The notes under the pieces are model-generated. The model worked only from the letters and a program-made list of their open reading frames with translations, was not told where the DNA came from and ran no database searches. A stretch of DNA of 64,000 nt from Neptunomonas japonica JAMM 1380 (lineage in GTDB: Bacteria > Pseudomonadota > Gammaproteobacteria > Pseudomonadales > Balneatricaceae), in NCBI RefSeq assembly GCF_016592555.1, contig NZ_AP014546.1:3854501-3918500 (forward strand). The letters run 5' to 3'. Numbering within the stretch: the first letter of the stretch is position 1; the number at the start of each line of letters is the position of its first letter. Shown here piece after piece: positions 33,952 through 42,830 of the stretch. A program made the translations under genes and the position numbers.

Positions 33952-34920
33952 TTATAGCCAACTCTTTATTTTAAATGCCCAAAGTATTACAGCTGTACCT
34001 GTTATTAGAGCACCTAAAAACACCCAAAATGCCATAGGGTTATCGCTACCAGGAATGCCGCCGACATTTACTCCTAAAAGCCCAGTAAGAAACCCAAGCG
34101 GTAAGAAAATTGCTGTGACGAGCGATAGCACGTACATGCGCTGATTCATCACATCGGTTGCACTATTGATAATTTCTTCATGTAAAACTGAGGCTCGTTC
34201 GCGTGCTTCATTGATCTCTTCAATATAACGGTGCAAACGCTCTCTGCTTTCACGCAGTTCCATTATATGTGTGTCTGTTAAAATATCAGACGGAATCTCT
34301 TGTAGTGCGTCTAGTGCTTCGCGCTGAGGCGCTAGATAGCGCTTAAGTGCTATCAACTTACGACGTAATCGTGACAACTGATCACGAAGGATTATCGTAC
34401 TTCCCTCCAGCATCATCTCTTCGAGTTCGATAATTTGATCTTCAACCTGATCAATGGCACCACTCATGCGATTTAGTAAACGCTTACTCAATGAAGTTAT
34501 GACGTCACCGGTTGTTTTAGGGCCCTTATTATCCAGTAAACTAGACCTGATCTCACGAATAGTTAAGAGAGGTCGATTACGTGTACTTATGACTCTATTT
34601 GTTTCTAGCCATAGCCTGATGGCTACCATATCCTCTGGATCTTCACCTGGGTTGAGATTAACGCCACGAAGAGCGAGCAATAGCCCTCCCGGATAAATGT
34701 CTGCACGGGGGCGTGTGTTTTCGTCCAGCAAAGCTTGTGCGGCAAGTGCATTTATTTTTGATTCATGAGTAATCCACTCAACAGCTTCTGAAATTGTATA
34801 ATCAAGATGAATCCAAAGGACCTCTTCATTATTGGGGACTAAAGAAAGCGCCTCCTCCCACTGAAGCTCTCTACCACCTCCTTTTCCATCGAGTAATATT
34901 GCATGTATTAATCCTGTCAT
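33952..34920 (-). CDS. zntB: ZntB-type CorA-family zinc transporter
   Basis: 322 aa. A long cytoplasmic N-domain with a stalk helix (about residues 140-255) is followed by two transmembrane helices at the C-terminus. The pore motif reads GVN in LTGLLGVNVGGIPGSDNPMAFW, the variant typical of ZntB rather than the GMN of CorA magnesium channels. The family moves Zn2+ (import coupled to protons in studied members) across the inner membrane. It lies beside mgtE and an MscS channel, making an ion-transport patch within the island. The ribosome site is weak. Confidence 0.88.
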   Translation of the reverse strand: MTGLIHAILLDGKGGGRELQWEEALSLVPNNEEVLWIHLDYTISEAVEWITHESKINALAAQALLDENTRPRADIYPGGLLLALRGVNLNPGEDPEDMVAIRLWLETNRVISTRNRPLLTIREIRSSLLDNKGPKTTGDVITSLSKRLLNRMSGAIDQVEDQIIELEEMMLEGSTIILRDQLSRLRRKLIALKRYLAPQREALDALQEIPSDILTDTHIMELRESRERLHRYIEEINEARERASVLHEEIINSATDVMNQRMYVLSLVTAIFLPLGFLTGLLGVNVGGIPGSDNPMAFWVFLGALITGTAVILWAFKIKSWL

Positions 34921-35220
34921 TTTTTAGCACCGATCTCTTGGGAGTAAATAGTTTAGCAATGGCTTGGTCGCTCTATCAATTTCAATTGTAGGTCTATTTT
35001 TAAGAAAGGTATCCCGAGTTTACTTTTCCTCAGTTGGTTCCTATACCTACAAGTTTGCTTACCCACCTTTGATGTTGAGTGATACATCTGTAATACGTGC
35101 AAATTTTCAAATAAGTATTTACTACTTAACGAAATATGGAGGCATAATATCTTCAATCCTTATTTTATGTTCTTTATTAGTTTTTCGCGTCGCGACGCCT
35201 CAAATAGAGTTAACTGAACC
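34921..35220. other. Divergent intergenic region between zntB and mgtE, 300 bases
   Basis: A/T-rich; it must hold promoters for both divergent genes. One 89-codon open frame exists but lacks a ribosome site and overlaps the mgtE start, so I do not accept it. No clear riboswitch-like structure was identified, although this is where a magnesium-responsive leader would lie. Confidence 0.4.
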
Positions 35221-36579
35221 ATGCAATCTATAACCTCCCATGAGTCAGAAAAAATCAGTGTTGAACGTGTTGTTAACGATATACACAACAACAATCTTTC
35301 CTTGCTTGGAGAATTTCTCGATACAAGCTCACCAGCAGAGATCGCTGATTTATTGGTATCGATATTGCCAACTCAAAGAACCATTATTTGGGAGCTTCTC
35401 AGCGAACCTAAAAAAAGCGAAGTCATCCCCTGGTTACGTGCTGACATTCGCCCTAGTTTGATAGGGGAGATGGATGATGCACAGCTTTTTGTGGCAGCTG
35501 AAGCGATGGACGTCGATGATCTTGCCGATGTTTTAGGGGATTTTCCCGACCAGGTAACTCAATCTATTATCGAAGCACTTGAAACAGATAATCGAAAACG
35601 TCTTGAAACGGTTTTGAGTTACCCGGAGGGAAGTGCCGGTCGCTTGATGCGTACAGAAGTTCTCAGTGTAAGAAAAGATGTGACATTCTCAGTTGTGTTA
35701 CGTTGGTTAAGACGGCATGAAAAACTGCCATCGCTAACTGATGCTTTAATGGTAACAGATGCAGAAGGTTACTATTTAGGAAAACTTGAATTAGCTAATA
35801 TCGTTACAGGTAGTCCAGAAACCAAAGTAATAGAGGCAATGGTTGGCACGGCAGAAGCCGTACGTTTTGATGCTAAAGAACACGAAGTAGCCACATTGTT
35901 TGAAAAACGAGAGCTTATTTCAGTAGCGGTGATCGATGCTGAAGGCAAGCTGTGTGGAAGAATTACGGTTGATGATGTTGTAGATGTTATTCGTCATGAA
36001 GCAGACCAAGCGTTTCTAAAGTCCGGTGGAGTTGCACAGGAAGAAGATCTATTTTCTCCCATTATTCCAAGTGCCCGGCGTCGTGGGGTGTGGCTAGGGA
36101 TAAACCTGATTACAGTGTTTATGGCCGTTTGGGTTATTGGCTTATTTGAAGCGGCACTCAATCAGATTGTAGCATTAGCCGTATTAATGCCGGTGACAGC
36201 AAGCATGGGAGGTATTGCCGGTAGTCAGACTCTCACGCTGATCATTAGAGGCCAAGCTATGGATCAAGTGTCTCACTTAAATGCTCTATGGCTGGTGCGT
36301 AAAGAGCTTGCTGTGGGGGCGCTCAATGGCCTAGTGTGGGCTTTCTTAGTAGCGATCGTATCCTTACTGTGGTTTAAAGACACATACCTTTCGCTAATAA
36401 TTGCCGTCGCACTGTTCATAAATTTACTGGTCGCCTCTCTTTCTGGAGTACTTATCCCATTGACGTTAAAACGAATGAAAATTGACCCTGCACTTTCAGG
36501 GGCAGTTATTTTAACGACGGTAACTGATGTGGTCGGTTTTTTAAGTTTCCTCGGATTGGCCTCAATATTTCTATTATGA
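35221..36579 (+). CDS. mgtE: MgtE magnesium transporter
   Basis: 452 aa. The N-terminal superhelical MgtE_N domain (about 30-135) contains DLADVLGDFPDQV. A CBS pair follows (about 135-255, with EGSAGRLMRTEVLSVRKD and the GRITVDDVVDVIRHEA ending), then a connecting helix and five transmembrane helices (about 285-450) with the pore-lining MPVTASMGGIAGSQTLTLIIRG. This is a homodimeric inner-membrane Mg2+ channel gated by Mg2+ binding to the N and CBS domains. The start is by ATG without a strong ribosome site. Confidence 0.93.
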   Translation: MQSITSHESEKISVERVVNDIHNNNLSLLGEFLDTSSPAEIADLLVSILPTQRTIIWELLSEPKKSEVIPWLRADIRPSLIGEMDDAQLFVAAEAMDVDDLADVLGDFPDQVTQSIIEALETDNRKRLETVLSYPEGSAGRLMRTEVLSVRKDVTFSVVLRWLRRHEKLPSLTDALMVTDAEGYYLGKLELANIVTGSPETKVIEAMVGTAEAVRFDAKEHEVATLFEKRELISVAVIDAEGKLCGRITVDDVVDVIRHEADQAFLKSGGVAQEEDLFSPIIPSARRRGVWLGINLITVFMAVWVIGLFEAALNQIVALAVLMPVTASMGGIAGSQTLTLIIRGQAMDQVSHLNALWLVRKELAVGALNGLVWAFLVAIVSLLWFKDTYLSLIIAVALFINLLVASLSGVLIPLTLKRMKIDPALSGAVILTTVTDVVGFLSFLGLASIFLL

Positions 36580-36621
36580 ATACAATTTATTTTATAACCA
36601 TATATAAAATTGGGATAACCC

Positions 36622-37485
36622 ATGATCGACTTTACTCTTAGCGACTTCCTTGTTGAGCACAAGTTGCTATCTTCGCTTACGTTTATTGTTTTAGCTTATT
36701 TCTTTAAACTATTGTTGGTAAAAGCCATCAGAGTGAGAAGCAAGGCAAAACGGGAAGATCGTCGTTATCTAATTAATTTAATTAAAAACTTAATTAACCT
36801 TACAGTTGTTGTTTTATTTTTTATCTACTGGTCAGCCGAACTACAAAAATTTGCATTTTCTGTGGCCGCATTTGTTGTAGCTATTGTTATTGCTACGCGC
36901 GAGTTTATTCAATGTATTATCGGATACATTTATATAGTTGCATCAAGACCATTTCAGGTTGGTGACTGGATTCAGGTCGGTCGCTATTACGGTGAAGTAA
37001 CAGAAACTGACTGGGTACAATTGACCTTATTAGAGGTTGATATTGATTCATACAGTCACACCGGAAAAACTCTTTATTTACCCAACAGCATGTTGGTATT
37101 GAATACTATAAAAAACCTCAACTTCATGAAGCGCTATGCGACCCACACTTTCACAGTTACTCGGGACCAACGCGTAAATCTGTTTTTATTTAGGGATGAA
37201 TTATTGGAGCGAGCAGCTGTTCACTGCCAAGATTTCTATGAAGTAGCACACCGGTATAATTCTTTGATAGAAAAACGCTTAGATGTAACGATTGCAGGCC
37301 CTGCCCCGACTATTACCATAGCAACATCAGATATTGGAAAAAACACAGCCAGTGTGACAATTTTTTGCCCTTCAGAACAAGCTTTGGATATAGAACAAAA
37401 AATAACTCAAGACTTTATGGAATTATGGTACTTAGAACTAAAAAATTCTAATGAAAATGGCATTCTGAGTACCGTATATACATAA
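36622..37485 (+). CDS. Small-conductance mechanosensitive channel, MscS family
   Basis: 287 aa. About three or four N-terminal helices precede the pore-lining TM3-like segment (FSVAAFVVAIVIATREFIQCIIGYIYIV). The conserved beta-domain start is RPFQVGDWIQVGRYYGEVTETDWVQLTL, with LYLPNSMLVLNTIKNL after it. It gates under membrane tension to release osmolytes. It follows mgtE by 42 bases on the same strand and may share its transcript. It converges with the rimB-like gene. Confidence 0.88.
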   Translation: MIDFTLSDFLVEHKLLSSLTFIVLAYFFKLLLVKAIRVRSKAKREDRRYLINLIKNLINLTVVVLFFIYWSAELQKFAFSVAAFVVAIVIATREFIQCIIGYIYIVASRPFQVGDWIQVGRYYGEVTETDWVQLTLLEVDIDSYSHTGKTLYLPNSMLVLNTIKNLNFMKRYATHTFTVTRDQRVNLFLFRDELLERAAVHCQDFYEVAHRYNSLIEKRLDVTIAGPAPTITIATSDIGKNTASVTIFCPSEQALDIEQKITQDFMELWYLELKNSNENGILSTVYT

Positions 37486-37514
37486 TTCAAGATCTCTAAT
37501 TCAATAAGGCACTA

Positions 37515-37958
37515 TTACTCTAGATTGGTGAGCAAATAGGTAGCTGAAGGGTCGACGAGTACTTTGTCACCCATTCCTTCACGCCCGAACAGCATTAGAT
37601 AACTCATATCCGACCGATCCGTCAGTGTTATATCAATAGGCCATGACTCATTACCAAGATGTACAGTCGTTTTTATCACATAGCGCTCTTCAGATGTTCC
37701 ATTCGATGATTTAACTCGCCTTATATCTTGAAGAGGAGCATCGCACTCTACAATATCTTCTACTTTATAAATATTGGGATGAATATCGAATTTTATCCAA
37801 GGCTTACCCGATTTTTTGTACCGAGACAAATTATCCACATGAAGTGAAGATGTTTTTGCGCCAGTATCTATACGCACTTGCAAATCAAAAATCCCTAGAT
37901 CAGGGAGATCACAACTCTCAATACTGCCAATAATCATTTTATCTTTCATTAAACTCAT
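37515..37958 (-). CDS. RimB-like retropepsin-type protease (RimK-associated)
   Basis: 147 aa. The aspartic-protease-like signature RIDTGAKTSSLHV is near residue 29, and the LFGREGM ending is typical of the family once called ATP-dependent zinc protease and now linked to RimK. In Pseudomonas the RimB protein of this family works with RimK in control of ribosomal protein S6 glutamylation. It is the last gene of a rimK-deacylase-protease run on the minus strand (gaps of 24 and 40 bases). ATG codons at 37958 and 37949 are both possible starts. Confidence 0.82.
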   Translation of the reverse strand: MSLMKDKMIIGSIESCDLPDLGIFDLQVRIDTGAKTSSLHVDNLSRYKKSGKPWIKFDIHPNIYKVEDIVECDAPLQDIRRVKSSNGTSEERYVIKTTVHLGNESWPIDITLTDRSDMSYLMLFGREGMGDKVLVDPSATYLLTNLE

Positions 37959-37998
37959 ACCTAGACCGGCGCAAAGCGTTGCTATTAAGGGTTGTAAC

Positions 37999-39030
37999 TT
38001 ATCTTGCTATATCCTGAATGGGTGGAGCCAAAGCGTCTTGCATCTCGCTTATCTTTTCTGCTATTTCAGCATCATCCTCTGAAAAAAATGCAATATGAAA
38101 CATAGCATCCCCCTCCTGTACCAACGGAATATTTTGCTTACCTATGATAATGCCCGATTTATTTGCCGTAACAATATCAATCACTTCTCCAAAAGGGCTA
38201 CCAATTTCAGCTAAGGGAGTCCCTTTTTGTACCTGATCACCCAGATTTTTAAGATCATGCACAATGCCACTGCAGTTTGCACGCACCCAAGAGCTGTGAT
38301 TAGCAATATAGGGTGTGAGTATTTTTCTTCGAAGCTTACGGTTCACTAAGCCTAGATGCCTAATAACATTCAAGACACCTTTCACGCCAGCCTGTATAGA
38401 TAGCTCATCAAACCGCAGTGCTTGCCCAGCTTCATAAAGAAGAATACGTGTATCCGACTCCACTGCCGCTTGCCGTAAAGATCCATCTCTTAGGTCTGCG
38501 TTTAATAATACAGGCACACCAAAAACTTCAGCGAGCGTACGGGTTTCTGGATCGTTAAGGTTCGCACGTATTTGCGGCAAGTTGGAGCGGTGAATTGCAC
38601 CTGTATGTAGATCAATGCCGTAGTCACAATGCTTTACAATTTCCTCTAAAAAAATATCAGCCACACGCCCTGCTAAAGAACCTTTCGCTGATCCAGGGAA
38701 GCACCGGTTAAGGTCACGCCGATCTGGCATATAGCGACTTTGATTGAGAACGCCATATACATTCAACATAGGCACTAAAATCAATGTACCGCTACTGATC
38801 TTCAGCGACTTTAATTGAATTAAGCGGCGAATAATCTCAATACCGTTTAGCTCATCACCGTGTACTGCCGCCGAAACAAAAACGGTTGGACCCGGTTTTT
38901 TACTACGCCTCACATGCACAGGGATACAAATATCAGTATCTGTATAGAGCTTTGCTACCGCTATCTCAATCTGCTTCGTTTCTCCAGGCCTAACTGTGAA
39001 ACCACCGATTATCAGGTCATTAGTTTCCAT
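37999..39030 (-). CDS. Succinylglutamate desuccinylase/aspartoacylase-family zinc hydrolase
   Basis: 343 aa M14-like zinc hydrolase. The first metal motif is AAVHGDELNGIEIIRRL (His and Glu about residues 55-58), the Asn-Arg pair is in RDLNRCFPG, and the third ligand is in YGIDLHTGAIHRS. A C-terminal beta domain (about 255-330) contains ANKSGIIIGKQNIPLVQEGDAMFHIAFF. Family members remove acyl groups from amino acids. Its place between rimK and the rimB-like protease suggests a role in trimming glutamyl modifications, a guess from context. Confidence 0.85.
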   Translation of the reverse strand: METNDLIIGGFTVRPGETKQIEIAVAKLYTDTDICIPVHVRRSKKPGPTVFVSAAVHGDELNGIEIIRRLIQLKSLKISSGTLILVPMLNVYGVLNQSRYMPDRRDLNRCFPGSAKGSLAGRVADIFLEEIVKHCDYGIDLHTGAIHRSNLPQIRANLNDPETRTLAEVFGVPVLLNADLRDGSLRQAAVESDTRILLYEAGQALRFDELSIQAGVKGVLNVIRHLGLVNRKLRRKILTPYIANHSSWVRANCSGIVHDLKNLGDQVQKGTPLAEIGSPFGEVIDIVTANKSGIIIGKQNIPLVQEGDAMFHIAFFSEDDAEIAEKISEMQDALAPPIQDIAR

Positions 39031-39054
39031 TACTTCTTACCATGTAGTCCTGAT

Positions 39055-39960
39055 TCATCCTTTGCCTCGAGTCCGGTTGTTATTTGGTTTAGCATTAGCT
39101 TCTATAAAATCAATAATTAACCCAGCTACATCTTTTTCTGTAGCCAATTCAATACCTTCAAGACCCGGCGATGAATTAACCTCCATTACTACCGGCCCGT
39201 TTTTAGCCTGGAGTATATCGACGCCACAGACGTTTAACCCCATCACTTTGGCTGCGTTAACGGCAGTCGCTCTTTCTTCTCTGCTTAAGCGTACAAGTCT
39301 TGCTGAACCACCGCGATGTAAATTAGACCTAAACTCTCCTTCAGCACCCTGACGCTTCATTGCCGCTACGACTTTATTGCCAACCACGAAACACCGAATA
39401 TCAGCCCCCCCTGCCTCTTCAATAAACTCTTGCACCAATATGTTTGCTTTTAGGCCCATGAAGGCTTCAATAATACTCTCGGCGGTTTTGTTGGTTTCTG
39501 CCAGAACCACGCCAATCCCTTGTGTACCCTCAAGTAGTTTAATTACAACAGGAGCACCACCAACGTTTGCGATAAGATCTTTAATATTATCGGGTTTATT
39601 CGCAAAACCTGTACGAGGTAACCCAACATCTTTACGGGATAATAGCTGCAATGAACGTAACTTATCGCGTGACCTACTTATTGCTACGGATTCATTGACA
39701 CAGAACGTCCCCATCACCTCGAATTGACGAACAACTGCTGTGCCGTAAAAAGTAACAGATGCCCCTATACGAGGAATAACTGCATCATAGTAGGGCAGCT
39801 CTTCACCGTGGTAACGTACAGCCGGTCGGCTTCGAGTAATATCCATATAGCAATGTAGAGTGTCTATGATATCAACTTGATGTCCACGGGACTCTCCGGC
39901 TTCTTTCAAGCGACGAGTAGAATACAAATTCTCATTTCGAGAAAGAATTGCAATTCTCAT
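39055..39960 (-). CDS. rimK: RimK, ribosomal protein S6 glutamate ligase
   Basis: 301 aa ATP-grasp ligase. The N-domain contains [26 protein letters not shown], the ATP-grasp lid has [18 protein letters not shown] (Lys about residue 141), and the Mg-binding end has [28 protein letters not shown]. RimK adds glutamates to the C-terminus of ribosomal protein S6 and can make poly-alpha-glutamate. It leads the three-gene run with the deacylase and the rimB-like protease. rpsF is not in the window. If the island borders are right, this operon is cargo, which is unusual for a ribosome-modifying gene. Confidence 0.9.
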   Translation of the reverse strand: MRIAILSRNENLYSTRRLKEAGESRGHQVDIIDTLHCYMDITRSRPAVRYHGEELPYYDAVIPRIGASVTFYGTAVVRQFEVMGTFCVNESVAISRSRDKLRSLQLLSRKDVGLPRTGFANKPDNIKDLIANVGGAPVVIKLLEGTQGIGVVLAETNKTAESIIEAFMGLKANILVQEFIEEAGGADIRCFVVGNKVVAAMKRQGAEGEFRSNLHRGGSARLVRLSREERATAVNAAKVMGLNVCGVDILQAKNGPVVMEVNSSPGLEGIELATEKDVAGLIIDFIEANAKPNNNRTRGKG

Positions 39961-41238
39961 AATTATGTTCCTTATGAAAAGTAGACTATGTCAGAGTGTT
40001 TTTAGCCAGCATTGTTGAGAACAACGAATTCACGCGGCAGTACCACAACACGAATTAGGCTTGTTTTCTCTAAGTGAAAGTCAGTATTTTGCGTTAAGTA
40101 AACCACACACCTTATGCCAAAAAAGGTGCACATATGATGTGATAGAGGTTAAAAAATGGGCACTTTTTGGACTGTATTTAGATATATGGTTAGAGAAAAA
40201 ACAGTCTTATCAGAGCTTACTTATACTCCCTCTGCCAAGAGGAAGTCTACGTATTTCTCAAAAGCTAAAACAAATAATAAAAATTTATTATCAGCGGTAT
40301 TAGAGAAGGTACGAATAAGTCCAATATTTTAATTTTTACTTCCCTATCTATGCGGCCGGTAGAGTAGCAAAAATAACTTGTTCGCAGGTTCTCTATCACT
40401 CGTTCAATAAAAGATCTAGCTGAATATCCGCCGTTTATAATAGATTACAGACAACAAGAAGAAGTATTAGAATAGATTGTTTTTTAGTTTCTAAGTCTAC
40501 TGCATGTTCCGGCAATATTGTCCCCTTGAATTAAAATATGAAGTGACAACAAGCCTGAGACAACTAGAGAATGGTTGTTCATGTTGAGCCAGAATATGCA
40601 CTTTGCCCTGACCAAGAAGGCGAGAAAGGGGAATACCGGGGACAGTTTACTTAATTCAACCATCGCGTAATCATAAAGGCACTGGGATTTACAATTGGCA
40701 CCGAATAATTTCTGATTAATCTCGGGAGTTTTAAAGTATCTATTTATGTCTGGTATTGGCACTTACCTGCCAAAACGATTTCACGTAACTCAAAGCCCTA
40801 TAGTCGCAAAGCGACCTAACCAGTCAAAATCATCCCAACTATTGAACCACCCCTGACATGAAGTCATAGCAATAAAACCTAGTCGTGGAGTTCAAATGAC
40901 TTACTGGCGACAGTAAGGAAAACCGCGCACTAAAGTAAGAAGCCTGATGAGACTTTGCGTTCGTGTTCAGGCTGCGGCTGAGGATCTAATGATATAGGCA
41001 CGTTAATGATGATTAACGTACCTAACGGCCCAATCTCAACACCCTCTTTTCTGTCCCAAGACAAAAGTTCTAAAAACAGATACCAATTAAAGAGTTAGGC
41101 TAGATACACAATCAGTTAGGCATGTTAATCTCGAAACATACATTGAAGCCGATGCAATAATAAAGCTTACAAAGTTCGTACTGCTCCAATATAGATGAAT
41201 CAGTAAGCTGACGGTATGCAACCACACATGGATATAAT
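39961..41238. other. Long gene-poor intergenic segment between rimK and dptF
   Basis: 1,278 bases with no gene I can support. Small open frames at 40061-40303 and 40484-40762 have no ribosome site or recognisable sequence. A string like CCGGGGACAGTTTACTTA about 40630 resembles sequence seen near decayed REP-associated transposase genes in other gammaproteobacteria, but no transposase frame survives. A palindrome at 40999-41020 and two GTTAGGC strings (about 41094 and 41116) lie in the last 250 bases, where the dptFGH promoter must be. Confidence 0.45.
40999..41020. repeat. Palindrome B of a dispersed family, upstream of dptF
   Basis: ACGTTAAT-gatg-ATTAACGT, preceded by GGC and followed by ACCTAAC. 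Eight perfect pairs with a 4-base loop. It is very similar to the palindrome at 57374 on the other side of the Dnd/Dpt locus and lies 219 bases before the dptF start. Confidence 0.6.
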
Positions 41239-42828
41239 ATGGATCTAAGGAAGGCTCTTGCTGTTTTATCAAAGTCATCGCCCAATGCTGTAACTACGGC
41301 TGGGGAGATTATCGACCCTGAACTACGAGCTATCAAAAACTATCTCTACGTAGAAACCGAGATAGAAGTAGTCTTCAAGCAAGAATTGAATGATATACAG
41401 GAAAATGACGTCATCTTCTTGTGTGGAAGTAGCGGTGACGGAAAGTCAGAAATTTTGACTCGTTACAGTGAAAAGCACGAGAAGCTGGTTGATTTTCATC
41501 TTGATGCAACCCATAGTTTTGATCCCTCCCATACTGCAATAGACACTCTTAACGATCGGTTTACCAAGCAAAAAACTAGCCGTAGGCCTCTGGTTATAGG
41601 TATTAATATTGGCATGCTGGCTAACTTTGAACGCGAAGGTGCTGATGAGCACTGCACTGTCAAAGCAGCCATTAAGCAATTTCTTAACACTCAGGAGTCC
41701 AGTGACCGTTTTACTTTTCTGGACTTTGAAGCCTTCCCTAAGTTTAAGATTGAAGGAACAGAAGTTTCATCTGCCTTTTTTAACGCTTTATTGGATCGAG
41801 TGGTCAGAGATGATCAAGGCAACAAGTTTCGAGATTGTTTCAACCAAGCGCTTGCGTTAAATCAAGATAAAAAGCTTATTGCTAACGTCCTCCTGCTGCG
41901 TGACCGTTCGGTACAAAAAGTTGTGGTCGAACTGTTACTAAATGCTCGTATTCGGCAAGATCAGTTTGTTACCGCACGGATGCTACTCGACTTTATCTAC
42001 TGCATTCTGACAGGCTCAGGGTATCTGTTTGATAACCTGTTCAAGGGCGGAGATAACGAGCTATTGAAAGCAATGGTTGCATTTGACCCTAGCGTAATTC
42101 GCAATCGCGACATCGACCGATTTATTTTAAATCGAACACTGGATATCGAGGATACCGAATACCAGCTCTTTATTGATGAAATTGAAGCAAAGTACTCCGT
42201 CATAGGAACGTTGCAGGCAAGCTCTGCCATCCGTCTGTTTTATCTACTAAAACAAACGGGTATTGAACATAACTACCACAAAAAATTTAAGTCTTCGTTC
42301 CATGAAAAGGGCGAGCTTCTGTACCGAGAAATCTGGGCTCTGCACAGAAATTATGCGGGTGACAAAGAAGACAAGATAAAGCTGCGTCGCTTCTATGATG
42401 ACGTCGTCTTTGCTGCCATTGAGCTCTATGCCAACCGCAATGCCCCATACTTGTCTAAGGATGAGTTTTATCTATCCTCTCATGGCTCCTGCGATCTCGC
42501 TTCTGAGATTGAATTAAGCGTAAATCATGAGGCTATCGAGGGCGCTGCGTGTAAGGATATACATGCCTTTTATCTTCACTTTTCGGTTAATGATAAGAAG
42601 CTAGAGCCCCTGCCTGTAAACGTCAACCTGTTGACATTAATGCTCGATGTAGTTGAAGGTTACCGCCCCAACAAACATGACAAAAATAGTGTTGTATTAC
42701 TGGATGAACTAGTTAGCCATATCACATCTTTAGTAAGTAATACCGAAGTACTTTACCTCTATCGGGATGGACAGCGCGTCAAAGTTAAAGCTCATACCGA
42801 TGGTGATATTCGAGTGAGTGGGTTGTAA
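41239..42828 (+). CDS. dptF: DptF/DndF, phosphorothioation-dependent restriction ATPase
   Basis: 529 aa. Walker A GSSGDGKS is at residues 63-70 of VIFLCGSSGDGKSEILTRYSEK, followed by a STAND-like ATPase region. Size, order and the two following genes identify DptF, the first of the three DNA phosphorothioation-dependent restriction proteins. DptFGH attacks DNA lacking phosphorothioate marks set by DndCDE. The dptG start follows 2 bases after its stop. No strong ribosome site is seen before the ATG at 41239; the chosen start retains the full N-terminal helix MDLRKALAVLSKSS. Confidence 0.9.
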   Translation: MDLRKALAVLSKSSPNAVTTAGEIIDPELRAIKNYLYVETEIEVVFKQELNDIQENDVIFLCGSSGDGKSEILTRYSEKHEKLVDFHLDATHSFDPSHTAIDTLNDRFTKQKTSRRPLVIGINIGMLANFEREGADEHCTVKAAIKQFLNTQESSDRFTFLDFEAFPKFKIEGTEVSSAFFNALLDRVVRDDQGNKFRDCFNQALALNQDKKLIANVLLLRDRSVQKVVVELLLNARIRQDQFVTARMLLDFIYCILTGSGYLFDNLFKGGDNELLKAMVAFDPSVIRNRDIDRFILNRTLDIEDTEYQLFIDEIEAKYSVIGTLQASSAIRLFYLLKQTGIEHNYHKKFKSSFHEKGELLYREIWALHRNYAGDKEDKIKLRRFYDDVVFAAIELYANRNAPYLSKDEFYLSSHGSCDLASEIELSVNHEAIEGAACKDIHAFYLHFSVNDKKLEPLPVNVNLLTLMLDVVEGYRPNKHDKNSVVLLDELVSHITSLVSNTEVLYLYRDGQRVKVKAHTDGDIRVSGL

Positions 42829-42830
42829 TT

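Noticed and set aside
34964..35233. 89-codon hydrophobic open frame before mgtE
   Set aside because: No ribosome site; overlaps the mgtE start; probably promoter DNA that happens to be open.
40484..40762. 92-codon minus-strand open frame, and an 80-codon plus-strand frame at 40061
   Set aside because: No ribosome site, no family likeness, odd composition. More likely decayed DNA.
41014..41125. Possible integron attC site: ACCTAAC followed about 75 bases later by GTTAGGC
   Set aside because: The outer boxes fit RYYYAAC and GTTRRRY, but the inner L boxes are not complementary, and no integron integrase or cassette array is present.
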